Positions 7,525 to 16,333 are shown, counted from the first letter of the stretch. The stretch is 19,071 nt of DNA from an uncultured Propionibacteriaceae bacterium (GCA_947038745.1 CAMQXE010000001.1:1-19071), one strand, 5' to 3'. The notes: generated by a model not told the origin, from the letters alone. A program made the numbers and translations.

Positions 7525-8769
7525 ATGAGCGAGAATGCATGCCAGGACCAGTACGGTCGTGTGGCTGATGATGGCACCGTGTACGTAATCACCAATTCAG
7601 GTGAGCGAGCGGTTGGCCAGGTCCCAGAAGCAACCCCCGAAGAAGCTATGGCGTTCTTTAAACGTCGCTTCGAATGGCTGGAGGGTCACGTCATGCTGGT
7701 AGTCCAGCGTGTCGAGGCAGGAACGGTCTCCGCCGACGAAGCGCGAAAGACGATTGCCACGCTAACTGAGCAGATTGCTACAGCCAATGCTGTTGGTAAT
7801 CTTGACGGTCTTCAGGCCAAACTGGATGCGCTCAAGCCGGCGTTAGAGCAAATGCAAGAAGCGAAGAAAGCCGAGCGAGTCGCAACCAACGAACGAACCA
7901 AGACTGCTAAAGAGCAGATGATCGCTGATGCTGAGAAGTTAGCGCAAGGCAATGATTGGCGTCACGGGCACAACCGTTTCCGTGAATTGTTGGAGCAGTG
8001 GAAGAAGCTCCCCCGCATTGACCGCACTACCGATGATGAGTTGTGGCATCGATTCTCAACTGCACGTTCGGCATACGATCGTCGTCGCAAGCAGACCTTC
8101 TCAGAGCAGAATGAGCAGCGTTCGGCTGCAAAGAAGCTGAAGGAACAAATCTTGGTTGAGGCGCGTTCTTTGGCAACCTCAACTGACTGGGGCCAGACCA
8201 CCGGCTCGTTCCGCGATCTGATGGGTCGTTGGAAGGCTGCTGGCTCAGCTCCCCGCGACGTTGATGAGAAACTCTGGCAGGAGTTCCGCGGTCTTCAAGA
8301 TCAGTTCTTCCAAGCAAAGCTTGGCACTATGGCAGAACAAGATGCTCAGTTCAAGGGAAACCAAGAAGCCAAGGAGGCTTTGCTGGCTACTGCTGAGAAG
8401 GAACTACTACCTGTTGTCGATCTGGCTGTTGCGAAGAAGGGCTTGGCTGCCTTCCTGGAGCAGTACAGCGCCATTGGCAAGGTTCCGCGCGACGCTATTC
8501 GTCCGCTCGATCAGCGGGTGCGCGCCCTCACCGGTGCGGTTGCTGATGCGGAGAAGGCTGAGTGGCAGCGTACTGATCCAGAAGCACGCAAGCGTGCCGA
8601 AGATGCTGTGACCATGTTTGAGTCGCATATCGAGAAGCTGAAGCAGCAGCTTGCTGCAGCACAAGCTAAGGGCGATACGAAGAAGGCTAAGGACACCGAA
8701 CAGTCAATGACGACATACCAGTCATGGCTTGACCAAGCTCGTGAGACATTGGCAGATTTCACCCGCTAA
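7525..8769 (+). CDS. DUF349 domain-containing coiled-coil protein
   Basis: A 414-residue soluble, strongly charged helical protein with about three DUF349 repeats. The clearest copies share a DW...FR.L...WK...PR......LW..F pattern: DWRHGHNRFRELLEQWKKLP (144-163) with LWHRF, and DWGQTTGSFRDLMGRWKAAG (221-240) with LWQEF. A weaker third is AAFLEQYSAIGKVPRDAIRP (308-327). Residues 66-130 and 340-400 look like coiled coils (long runs of Ala, Lys, Glu, Gln). The biochemical role of the actinobacterial family is not known to me. Its place beside the MBL/hisS/rel genes is a conserved actinobacterial association as far as I recall. It is the only + strand gene in its neighbourhood, starts 30 bp from the MBL gene, and ends at a strong hairpin. 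Confidence 0.9.
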   Translation: MSENACQDQYGRVADDGTVYVITNSGERAVGQVPEATPEEAMAFFKRRFEWLEGHVMLVVQRVEAGTVSADEARKTIATLTEQIATANAVGNLDGLQAKLDALKPALEQMQEAKKAERVATNERTKTAKEQMIADAEKLAQGNDWRHGHNRFRELLEQWKKLPRIDRTTDDELWHRFSTARSAYDRRRKQTFSEQNEQRSAAKKLKEQILVEARSLATSTDWGQTTGSFRDLMGRWKAAGSAPRDVDEKLWQEFRGLQDQFFQAKLGTMAEQDAQFKGNQEAKEALLATAEKELLPVVDLAVAKKGLAAFLEQYSAIGKVPRDAIRPLDQRVRALTGAVADAEKAEWQRTDPEARKRAEDAVTMFESHIEKLKQQLAAAQAKGDTKKAKDTEQSMTTYQSWLDQARETLADFTR

Positions 8770-8783
8770 CAGCAAGAATTATT

Positions 8784-8823
8784 AGTGGAGGGGTTTCACC
8801 GATATTGGTGAAACCCCTCCACT
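8784..8823 (+). terminator. Bidirectional intrinsic terminator between DUF349 and M20 genes
   Basis: Perfect 17-bp inverted repeat, arms 8784-8800 and 8807-8823, with a 6-nt loop whose ends (G8801, T8806) can pair as G-U in the + strand transcript. On the + strand it is followed by ATTTTGTG, a usable U tract; on the - strand AATAATTC follows. It lies 15 nt after the DUF349 stop and 33 nt from the end of the converging M20 gene, so it probably stops both. Confidence 0.9.
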
Positions 8824-8855
8824 ATTTTGTGAAAAAATACAGCAAAATCCTCGAT

Positions 8856-10103
8856 TTAGGGTGCAACTGGAATCTGATCTTCACCTGGGATTGGGGTGCG
8901 TTTTTGCGCTCGTCGTTGGGAATGTCGCTCGTGGAGATATGCGACGTCGTCTGTACTGGTAAGACAGGAGATAATGCTCCGCGCTAGTGCTAGTCCGGAA
9001 TCAAACATTGTGGTCATTGCAGCGGTAGAAGTTGCGGAATCCCGGAATCCATCAGAATGTAAGCCATGCTCTACACCAGGAATTGCAACCCACGGATGTA
9101 GTGCCGGTAATACTTGAGTCACATTACCAAAATCAGTGGAAGCTGGCTGCACGCTAGGCGTAGCGTTGAGTTCTCGTCCTCCTTGGGAAAAGGCTGTCAC
9201 CCAATGGTGGTTAAGTCGTGGATCATTATGTATTGGTTCATAGATCGGTTCTAACTGCATGATGTCAAGACTGCATCCAGTTGCTAGCGCTCCGGCCTCA
9301 AAACAGCGCTTAACTTTTGCATAAAGCTCATGGAAAGCGTGTAGTTCTGGAGCTCTGACTTCAAAATCGACGATGGCTCGTTCGCTGATAATGTTTGTAG
9401 CAACACCAGCTTCGCGAATAAACATATTGGTTCTATATCCATCAGGAATCTGCTGGCGTAAAAGACCTACGCTAACTTGTGCGATGACTACAGCATCGGC
9501 AGCATTAATACCTTGATCTGGACACCCGGCGGCATGGGCTGAACGGCCGGTATAGCATGCCCGCCAACGGGCGACGGCTTGTGTGGTACTTGTACTAGGA
9601 ACCTGGTCTTTTCCAGAAATAGGATGGATCATCAGCGCCGCATGAACATCATCAAAAATGCCATCTTGGAGCAGATAAACTTTTCCGCCACCATGTTCCT
9701 CGGCGGGGGCACCGATTACTTTAATTCGTAGCCCTAATTCATTAGCGCAAGGTTGGAGCGCTAATGCTGCAGATATAGCCGCCCCAAGAATGATGTTATG
9801 CCCACAAGCATGTCCATTGGGTAGGGCATCGTATTCGGCGATAATTCCAATAGTTGTAGGCCCATTGCCATAACTGGCTATGAATGAGGTTGGTAAGCGT
9901 TGCGAACCAGGAGCGATAGTGAATCCCCTGGCAGCTAGAAAATCGCATAACTGCGCGGTAGCAAAGAACTCCTCAAAAGCTTGTTCTGGGTGCGCATGAA
10001 TAGCTAAAGATAGGTCTCTAATATCAGCGGAAGCTAGATGTAGCGCTCTAAAAGCTAGCTGATCAAGGCCAGTAAGTTCTTTGGCAAATTCGGGGTTATA
10101 CAT
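8856..10103 (-). CDS. M20-family amidohydrolase/peptidase (M20D, PM20D2-like)
   Basis: A 415-residue cytoplasmic metallo-aminoacylase/peptidase. The metal-site signature IAEYDALPNGHACGHNIILG (88-107) is typical of M20 amidohydrolases that act on N-acyl amino acids, aminobenzoyl-glutamate or small dipeptides. APAEEHGGGK supplies the catalytic and metal glutamates; HPISGKD and STDFGNVTQVLPALHPW, then HGLHSDGF near the C-terminus, complete the set. The dimerisation lid lies around residues 180-300. No signal peptide is seen. The substrate cannot be deduced. The ATG at 10103 has AGAAGGA about 7 nt upstream. It follows the rel stop by 52 bp with no terminator between, so read-through from rel is possible. 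In related actinobacteria this position next to rel usually holds other genes, so it may be a lineage-specific insertion. Confidence 0.88.
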   Translation of the reverse strand: MYNPEFAKELTGLDQLAFRALHLASADIRDLSLAIHAHPEQAFEEFFATAQLCDFLAARGFTIAPGSQRLPTSFIASYGNGPTTIGIIAEYDALPNGHACGHNIILGAAISAALALQPCANELGLRIKVIGAPAEEHGGGKVYLLQDGIFDDVHAALMIHPISGKDQVPSTSTTQAVARWRACYTGRSAHAAGCPDQGINAADAVVIAQVSVGLLRQQIPDGYRTNMFIREAGVATNIISERAIVDFEVRAPELHAFHELYAKVKRCFEAGALATGCSLDIMQLEPIYEPIHNDPRLNHHWVTAFSQGGRELNATPSVQPASTDFGNVTQVLPALHPWVAIPGVEHGLHSDGFRDSATSTAAMTTMFDSGLALARSIISCLTSTDDVAYLHERHSQRRAQKRTPIPGEDQIPVAP

Positions 10104-10155
10104 CAGCGTCCTTCTTGGCTAGCTTTGTCGAGATTAGTTGGTCGCTAGCGCTAGA

Positions 10156-12444
10156 TTATTGACCGATTCTATAAACATCGTAGACGCCATCGATCCTACG
10201 GATATTTGCCAAAATATTCTTGAGATGCGTTGGATCAGGTGTTTCGAATGTTAGTTTGACTCGGAAAATGCGGTCTTTAGTGGCAAGCATTGATAGCGAT
10301 GTGATACTAATTTTATGTTCTGCAAGATTTCTCGTGATATCAGCAAGCATGCCAGCGCGGTCAAGACCCTCCACTTGGATAGCAACCAGGTAATTGGACT
10401 GACTAGTACCGCTCCAACTAACTGGCACAAGTCGCTCTGGTTGGCGCATCAGGTCATCGACGTTAGAGCAGTCACTTCGATGTACAGAGACGCCATTCAT
10501 ACGAGTAATCCAGCCGATGATTTCATCGCCCGGTACAGGGGTGCAGCATTTGGCTAGCTTTACAAAGAGACTGGAATCACCATCGACTTCAACTCCGCTG
10601 TCACCCTTACTGTTTCGGCTTCGGGCAACGATCGGGACATCTTCTAAAACATCAGCTTGTGCCTGATCGTAGCCTCCTTCGTCAGATATTAGTCGGGATA
10701 CTGCAGCTTGGGCTGAGACTGTGCCTTCCCCGATAGCGGTATAGAGAGAATCAATATCCTTAAGATGGAATGATTCAGCAACTGCTGTGAGATGAGCAAC
10801 GGTTAGCAGTCGTTGCATCGGCAAGCCCTGGCGTCGTAGCTGTTTAGCTAGCTCATCTTTGCCCTGCTCAAGTGATTCTTCGCGCTGTTCTTTGCTGAAG
10901 TAACGCCTAATTTTGTTACGGGCACGGGGGCTCTTTACAAATGCCAGCCAATCTCGTGACGGGCCAGCATCTTCAGCTTTAGAGGTTAAGATTTCGACGA
11001 CGTCGCCGTTGGCTAATGCAGAATCAAGAGGAACTAGGCGTCCATTTACACGAGCTCCAATACAGCGTTCCCCTACCTGGGTATGGACGCTGTAGGCGAA
11101 ATCAACAGGAGTCGATCCTGATGGCAGCGAAAATACTTCACCTTTAGGTGTGAAGGCATAGACCTCATCCGTGCTGATTTCAAAACGTAAGTCATCTAAG
11201 AACTCTCCAGGATCTGAGGATTCTTTCTGCCAGTCGCGCAGCTGATTAACCCAGTTGAGATCAACCGGAGTAGTTTTTCCACCTTCTTTGTACTTCCAGT
11301 GAGCAGCAACACCGTATTCTGCGGTGCGATGCATCGAGTGTGTGCGAATCTGCAACTCAACGGGCTTAGCTTCTGGGCCAAGAACTGTTGTATGTAATGA
11401 CTGGTATAGGTTGAACTTTGGCATGGCGATGTAGTCTTTGAATCGCCCAGGCAACGGGTTCCAATGAACATGCATAACGCCCAATGCGGCATAGCAATCC
11501 GCGCGAGAATCTACTAATACTCGCAACCCGATCAGATCATAAATATCAGAGAAATCACGTCCGCGAACGACCATCTTCTGATAAATGGAGTAATAATGCT
11601 TTGGTCGTCCGTAAACTGTTGCTTTGATCTTTGCCTGAGCTAGCTGTTCTTGTACATCGGTGATGACTCTACGCAGGTATTCATCGCGTTGGGGGGCCCG
11701 CTGCGCAACAAGATGCACTATCTCGTCATATACTTTGGGCTGCATCGTGGAGAAGGAAAGATCTTCTAGCTCCCACTTGATTGCATTCATTCCCAAGCGG
11801 TGAGCTAATGGTGCGAAGATCTCAAGGGTCTCTCGTGAAATTCGTGATTGCTTATCTGGGCGTAGATAGCCAATCGTTCGCATGTTATGTAAACGATCAG
11901 CCAGCTTGATGACTAATACCCGGATATCTTTGGCCATCGCTACGACCATCTTGCGGATAGTTTCAGCTTTAGCAGCCTCACCGTAGGTGACTTTATCGAG
12001 TTTGGTCACCCCATCGACAAGTTGAGCCACTTCCTCACCAAAGTCAGCGGTGAGTTGCGCCATGGTATATCCGGTATCTTCAACCGTGTCGTGGAGCAGA
12101 CCCGCACAGATGGTGGTATCCGTCATCCCCAATTCAGCCAAAATAGTAGCGACTGCAAGAGGATGCGTGATGTAGGCATCACCAGATTTGCGAACCTGTG
12201 ATCGGTGATAGAACTCAGCAGTCTGATATGCCCGTTCGATCGTCGCCAGATCAGCTTTGGGATGATTTGCAAGCGCAATTGCAAAAAGCGGATCAAGGAC
12301 AGCGGTCTGTGGCGGACGTGAAGCGCCCAACCTAGCTAGACGTTGGCGTACTCTGAACCGAGACGGCTCAGTTGCGGCAGGCGGGGGCGCGGGCCAGGTT
12401 GGTGTTGGGCCATATGGGCCATGCACGTCTGTTGTATCGCTCAT
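10156..12444 (-). CDS. relA: Bifunctional (p)ppGpp synthetase/hydrolase Rel
   Basis: A 762-residue long RelA/SpoT homologue that makes and degrades the alarmone (p)ppGpp on amino-acid starvation. Order: a Pro-rich N-terminal tail (1-30); an HD hydrolase domain with H94 (YITHP), H118-D119 (LLHDTVEDTGYT) and IKLADRLHNMRT; a synthetase domain with DIYDLIGLRVLV and GRFKDYIAMPKFNLYQSLHT; a TGS domain (VYAFTPKGEVFSLPSGST); a conserved-cysteine domain (KCCTPVPGDEIIGWI); and a C-terminal ACT/RRM domain (686-762). The RFKD form of the RxKD motif and an intact HD site support both activities. The ATG at 12444 has GGGGAGGG about 4 nt upstream, the strongest ribosome site in this area. TAGACT in the 46-bp gap after apt is a possible -10. 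The apt-rel order is conserved in actinobacteria. Confidence 0.97.
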   Translation of the reverse strand: MSDTTDVHGPYGPTPTWPAPPPAATEPSRFRVRQRLARLGASRPPQTAVLDPLFAIALANHPKADLATIERAYQTAEFYHRSQVRKSGDAYITHPLAVATILAELGMTDTTICAGLLHDTVEDTGYTMAQLTADFGEEVAQLVDGVTKLDKVTYGEAAKAETIRKMVVAMAKDIRVLVIKLADRLHNMRTIGYLRPDKQSRISRETLEIFAPLAHRLGMNAIKWELEDLSFSTMQPKVYDEIVHLVAQRAPQRDEYLRRVITDVQEQLAQAKIKATVYGRPKHYYSIYQKMVVRGRDFSDIYDLIGLRVLVDSRADCYAALGVMHVHWNPLPGRFKDYIAMPKFNLYQSLHTTVLGPEAKPVELQIRTHSMHRTAEYGVAAHWKYKEGGKTTPVDLNWVNQLRDWQKESSDPGEFLDDLRFEISTDEVYAFTPKGEVFSLPSGSTPVDFAYSVHTQVGERCIGARVNGRLVPLDSALANGDVVEILTSKAEDAGPSRDWLAFVKSPRARNKIRRYFSKEQREESLEQGKDELAKQLRRQGLPMQRLLTVAHLTAVAESFHLKDIDSLYTAIGEGTVSAQAAVSRLISDEGGYDQAQADVLEDVPIVARSRNSKGDSGVEVDGDSSLFVKLAKCCTPVPGDEIIGWITRMNGVSVHRSDCSNVDDLMRQPERLVPVSWSGTSQSNYLVAIQVEGLDRAGMLADITRNLAEHKISITSLSMLATKDRIFRVKLTFETPDPTHLKNILANIRRIDGVYDVYRIGQ

Positions 12445-12490
12445 GCGACCCTCCCCTACATCTCGGTCGGAAATGTCGAGTCTATACGCT

Positions 12491-13039
12491 CTAGACGGTG
12501 ACTATGGCCCTAGCCTCAGGAAGCCCTGCGGATTTGAGTACCTGAGCCCCATTGAGGAACGACAACTCCATGAGTACCCGGACACCAGCGATCTCACCAC
12601 CGAGCCGCTTGACCAATTCAGCTGATGCGACGATAGTCCCACCTGTTGCTAAAACATCATCGACGAGAAGTACTCGTGCTCCTGGCCAAATCGCATCTGC
12701 ATGTATGGACAGAGTCTCTGAACCATACTCCAACTGGTAAGACTGCTCAATGGTTGAACTTGGCAACTTACCTGGTTTGCGAACTGGGACAAACCCTGCA
12801 CCCAATGCCAAAGCTACAGGGGCTGCGAAGATAAAACCACGAGCTTCCATGCCAACAACGACATCGATATGTTCTTCGCCTACCGAAAGTACCAGTTCAC
12901 TAATTGCTGCAGCAAAACCTTCCGGTGAAGCCAGCAAAGGAGTGATGTCTTTGAAGACAACACCGGGCTTAGGGAAATCAGCTACGTCACGGATCAAGCT
13001 GGTGATCAGTTTCTGTGAAGCAATGTTAGGAGCCTGCAT
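12491..13039 (-). CDS. apt: Adenine phosphoribosyltransferase
   Basis: A 182-residue purine-salvage enzyme that turns adenine plus PRPP into AMP and pyrophosphate. Seen: DFPKPGVVFKDITPLL (21-36), the family's adenine-side loop; VVGMEARGFIFAAPVALALG (61-80); VPVRKPGKLP (84-93); and the PRPP-binding motif VLLVDDVLATGGTI (123-136). Length is typical. The ATG at 13039 has AGGGAT about 9 nt upstream and lies 11 nt after the secF stop, so it is likely the last or next-to-last gene of the yajC-secD-secF-apt unit. In mycobacteria a lipoprotein gene separates secF from apt; here the two are directly adjacent. The Rel neighbour fits a shared link to purine nucleotide pools, but that is inference. Confidence 0.97.
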   Translation of the reverse strand: MQAPNIASQKLITSLIRDVADFPKPGVVFKDITPLLASPEGFAAAISELVLSVGEEHIDVVVGMEARGFIFAAPVALALGAGFVPVRKPGKLPSSTIEQSYQLEYGSETLSIHADAIWPGARVLLVDDVLATGGTIVASAELVKRLGGEIAGVRVLMELSFLNGAQVLKSAGLPEARAIVTV

Positions 13040-13050
13040 GGGGCTGATCC

Positions 13051-14109
13051 CTACTTCTTCTTGACTGCAACAGTGTTCTTATTGGCACGCTGTTGGCGAC
13101 GTTCTAAGCGTTCACGCAGCTGCTTCATCTCAGGTTCTGATTCCTTCATCTGGCATAGCGCGGGAGTAGCGATGAATACTGAGGAGTAAGCACCAACGAT
13201 CATGCCGATAAATAGCGCCAAACCAAGATCCTTGAGCGGCCCTGAGCCAAGGATGAAAGCGCCGGTGAACAGTAGCGCTGCTACCGGAAGTACACCGATG
13301 ATTGTTGTATTGATGGAACGAACAAGTACCTGGTTTACTGCCCTATTCGCAGCCTGCGAATAGGTCCACTGATGGTGTTCCATCTCTTTGGCATTTTCGC
13401 GAACTTTGTCGAAAACAACGACGGTATCGTAGAGCGAGTACCCCAGAATCGTAAGAATGCCGATCACGGTTGCTGGGGTGACCGAGAAACCTACTAAGGC
13501 GTATAACCCGATAGTGAGAACAATGTCGTGAGCCAAAGCGATAATGGCTGCATAAGACATTTTTCGTTCCCTGAAGTAGATCCAGATCATCAGCATAACC
13601 AAGATTAGGAATACGACTAGGGCTAGTAGAGCCTGCCTGGTGATTTCTTTGCCCCAAGATGCGCCGATCTTAGAGTCAGCTATCTGATCGGAGGAAATAC
13701 CGACTTTGCTTGCAAGTGCTGAGCGAATTTGGACGGTTTCATCATCGGTCAAAGTACGCGTTTCAACTCGAACTTGCGAGCCACCAATCGTAGTAACCGT
13801 GACGTCATTCATATCCGGCACGCTGGAATCCAGCATGGCCTTACGGACGTCGTCGACGGTAGTCTCAGTTACGGTTACTGGAGCTTGGAAGTTTGCTCCG
13901 CCCTTGAACTCAATGCCGAGACTCAAGCCACGTATGAGCAGAGCTAGAACTGCGATGGCAACCAGTACCCCAGAGATGGTGTACCAGAGCTTGCGGCGGC
14001 CAACAAACTCGTAGGCAAGCTCACCTGTGTAGAGGCGATGAGTGAATTTCGATGTAGCACTAGGCGACGAAGTCATGGTCTTAGTTTCTGTCGTCTCGAT
14101 CGGGCTCAC
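13051..14109 (-). CDS. secF: Protein translocase subunit SecF
   Basis: A 352-residue RND-type membrane partner of SecD that uses the proton gradient to assist export through SecYEG. After a polar N-terminus, TM1 lies at about 40-60, followed by the conserved LGIEFKGGANFQ (64-75), a P4 periplasmic-type domain (about 76-160), then five TM helices. The family stretches SYAAIIALAHDIVLTIGLYA and GYSLYDTVVVFDKVREN are clear. The tail is basic (RLERRQQRANKN, ending KKK). The GTG start at 14109 overlaps the secD stop as GTGA and has GGGGAGGA 5 nt upstream, so it is preferred over the ATG 11 codons inside. The coupling suggests balanced synthesis of SecD and SecF. Confidence 0.97.
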   Translation of the reverse strand: MSPIETTETKTMTSSPSATSKFTHRLYTGELAYEFVGRRKLWYTISGVLVAIAVLALLIRGLSLGIEFKGGANFQAPVTVTETTVDDVRKAMLDSSVPDMNDVTVTTIGGSQVRVETRTLTDDETVQIRSALASKVGISSDQIADSKIGASWGKEITRQALLALVVFLILVMLMIWIYFRERKMSYAAIIALAHDIVLTIGLYALVGFSVTPATVIGILTILGYSLYDTVVVFDKVRENAKEMEHHQWTYSQAANRAVNQVLVRSINTTIIGVLPVAALLFTGAFILGSGPLKDLGLALFIGMIVGAYSSVFIATPALCQMKESEPEMKQLRERLERRQQRANKNTVAVKKK

Positions 14110-15845
14110 TTGTCCTCCCCTAACTCGTCGGTGTCGGTCTGCTCAGCGAGCTTGGACTTGGACTTTGTTCGTACCCGATCTTTAGCTCTTATCGCAGCTA
14201 CTGTTCGAGCGGTGTTTACTTTCTCCACACCCATATGGCTGGCATCTAGGCCAGAAAGTGGGTGGCCTTCACCGAAGAACTTCGTTCGTCCTAGAACCGA
14301 CATCAGTGGCTTAGTCCAGAAGAAGATAATGGCAAGGTCGATGAGTGTGGTCAGACCTAGCGTGAAGGCAAAACCTTGTACTGCACCGATGGCAAGGAAG
14401 AACAATACCGTTGCGGAAAGCAAGGAAACGCAGTCAGCAATCACGATGGTGGGACGAGCCTTACGCCAGCCTGTCTCAATCGCAGTACGCAGTGAGCGGC
14501 CGTCACGGACATCATCGCGGATACGTTCGAAGTAGATGATGAACGAGTCTGCAGTGATACCGATTGCAACAATGGCGCCGGCAATACCAGGCAAGTTAAG
14601 CGCAAGGTCAAGTGATTGGCCCAGCAGTACGAGTGCGGCGTAGGTCATCAATCCTGCAATAAGCAGTGATAGGACAACGACGATACCCAAACCACGGTAG
14701 TACAAGAAGGCGTATCCGATAACGAGCAGTAGGCCGATAAGCCCCGCGATAATACCGGCACGTAGCTGCTCCCCACCAAGAGTCGCAGAGACATTATCAA
14801 CCGAAGACGTATCAAAGGTCAGCGGCAGCGCGCCGTATTTGAGGACGTTAGACAGCTCCTCAGCCGACTGCTGGGTGAATGATCCCGAGATAGTCGCTGA
14901 TCCACCAGAGATTGGTTCGTTGATTCGTGGAGATGAAATAACCGAACCGTCCAAGACGATGCCAAGCTGATTTTGTGGTTCTTGCTGGCCTGCCATCTTT
15001 GTGGTGATATCGCTAAAGAGCTTGGTTCCGTCACCATCGAAGTTCAAGTTGACGATGTACTGCAACTGGCCCTGTGGCATAGCTGCCATTGCATCTTTTA
15101 CATTCTTTCCCGATAAAACCGATGGCCCCAGGAAGTACTTCATCTTCTGTGACTTATCGCAGCTAATTAATGGCTGGTCGATGAGGTCTGGGAAGGAATC
15201 ACCGCACTTGTAGGCCTGGAAATCCTTGATGTCTTGTTCGCTTGGCTGGTATGCCATTGCATCAGTGATCGACACTGGCTCAGTTGCTGTTGATGTTGCT
15301 GAGCGAGTAGTCGGTGCAGCGGTAGGAAGCGTTGCAGGAAGACGATCGCCAGTGGCAGATGGTGCCGGTGCTGCCGGAGTCTCGCCAGCGGTTGGTACTG
15401 GCGCAGTAGCTGTAGGGTTCGGTGTCGCAGTATCAGTAGTAACTGTTGCGCTCTCATCAGCTATCGGAGTAGCACCAAGCACAGGGCGGAACTGCAACTG
15501 AGCGGTCTGGCCCACCATGCGAACGAGTTGATCGCGGTTCACGTTTGGAACAGCGATAACGATCTGCTTGCTACCTGATACGGTCACAGAAGATTCGCCA
15601 ACGCCTAGCGAGTCAACGCGGCGCTGAATAATCTGGCGGGCCAATTCCAAACTGGACTGATCAACAGTTCCTGATCCTGTGGAATTGCGAGCGGTGAGAG
15701 TAATTGTTGTACCACCACGCAAGTCAAGGCCAAGTTTAGGCGTCCAAGATTTTAGCGCCGCCATACCGGCAAACATCAAGCCCAGAACGGACAAGAAAAT
15801 AACCAGCGTTCGTGCTGGACGTGGATGTGACGTCGATGTTGCCAC
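14106..15845 (-). CDS. secD: Protein translocase subunit SecD
   Basis: A 579-residue six-helix RND-type export motor subunit. TM1 is at about 12-30, followed by the signature LGLDLRGGTTITL (38-50), P1-domain elements with QIIQRRVDSLGVGE, and LNFDGDGTKLFSDIT. Then come the cluster of five TM helices including YAFLYYRGLGIVVVLSLLIA, the motif GIAGAIVAIGITADSFIIYF with FERIRDDVRDGRS, and a basic C-tail. Residues about 125-195 are a low-complexity Thr/Ala/Pro linker that splits the P1 domain. Cys214 and Cys229 flank the end of the external segment and might form a disulfide. The start is GTG at 15845 with GGGGGAG 7 nt upstream, overlapping the end of yajC; the gap to yajC is 4 nt. It overlaps secF by 4 nt. 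Confidence 0.97.
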   Translation of the reverse strand: MATSTSHPRPARTLVIFLSVLGLMFAGMAALKSWTPKLGLDLRGGTTITLTARNSTGSGTVDQSSLELARQIIQRRVDSLGVGESSVTVSGSKQIVIAVPNVNRDQLVRMVGQTAQLQFRPVLGATPIADESATVTTDTATPNPTATAPVPTAGETPAAPAPSATGDRLPATLPTAAPTTRSATSTATEPVSITDAMAYQPSEQDIKDFQAYKCGDSFPDLIDQPLISCDKSQKMKYFLGPSVLSGKNVKDAMAAMPQGQLQYIVNLNFDGDGTKLFSDITTKMAGQQEPQNQLGIVLDGSVISSPRINEPISGGSATISGSFTQQSAEELSNVLKYGALPLTFDTSSVDNVSATLGGEQLRAGIIAGLIGLLLVIGYAFLYYRGLGIVVVLSLLIAGLMTYAALVLLGQSLDLALNLPGIAGAIVAIGITADSFIIYFERIRDDVRDGRSLRTAIETGWRKARPTIVIADCVSLLSATVLFFLAIGAVQGFAFTLGLTTLIDLAIIFFWTKPLMSVLGRTKFFGEGHPLSGLDASHMGVEKVNTARTVAAIRAKDRVRTKSKSKLAEQTDTDELGEDK

Positions 15846-15849
15846 GGAT

Positions 15850-16308
15850 TTACTCCCCCGTCTTGGGACTATTCATGGGCTCGATGCCCAAATCTGTCAT
15901 GGGTGCAGTACTAACCGTATCCCCATCCAGCTGGTCTGCATTGACCGGCTCATTAATGAGGCTAGATTCTGGAGTAGCTGGTGCAGTCTCATCATCGTCT
16001 GACTGCTCATCTTCAAATTCAAATTCTTCATCGTCTGCACTAGCTTTGCGCAGTACTGCAGCTTTCATACATGTAAGTTCAATCCCCGGTGCAACCTCAA
16101 CCACCATTTGCTTTTCGCCTAGGTGGGTGATCGTAGCGAAGATTCCCGACTGTAGGATCACGCGATCGCCAACCTCCACACGCTTGGCCTCTTCTTGCTG
16201 CGCTTTCATGGCTTTGACCTGGCCACGCGACATTGCCCAAAACAGTACGAGTGCGCCTAAAGCAATAAGCCACACGACCATACCGCTAGAACCAAACATC
16301 GGAGTCAT
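15850..16308 (-). CDS. yajC: Preprotein translocase accessory subunit YajC
   Basis: A small single-span membrane protein that associates with SecDF. One N-terminal helix (MVVWLIALGALVLFWAMSR, about residues 10-28) is followed by the conserved cytoplasmic core KAQQEEAKRVEVGDRVILQSG, FATITHLGEKQMVVEV and GIELTCMKAAV. The C-terminal ~65 residues are very acidic (DDEEFEFEDEQSDDDET) and Pro/Ser-rich, making the protein (152 residues) longer than the roughly 110 of enterobacterial YajC. The start is uncertain: the ATG at 16308 is used here, an in-frame TTG at 16320 would add four residues, and neither has a clear ribosome site. TTGGAT lies six bases before the ATG. It heads the yajC-secD-secF-apt unit just downstream of a hairpin after ruvB. 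Confidence 0.93.
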   Translation of the reverse strand: MTPMFGSSGMVVWLIALGALVLFWAMSRGQVKAMKAQQEEAKRVEVGDRVILQSGIFATITHLGEKQMVVEVAPGIELTCMKAAVLRKASADDEEFEFEDEQSDDDETAPATPESSLINEPVNADQLDGDTVSTAPMTDLGIEPMNSPKTGE

Positions 16309-16333
16309 CGCTATATCCAATCCATCAGATCAA

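Noticed and set aside
10145..10154. Palindrome CTAGCGCTAG between rel and the M20 gene
   Set aside because: Only 10 bp with no loop or U tract; too short for a terminator, and no second copy suggests an operator.
14038..14535. 165-codon + strand frame
   Set aside because: Antisense to the secD/secF junction and lacks a start signal.
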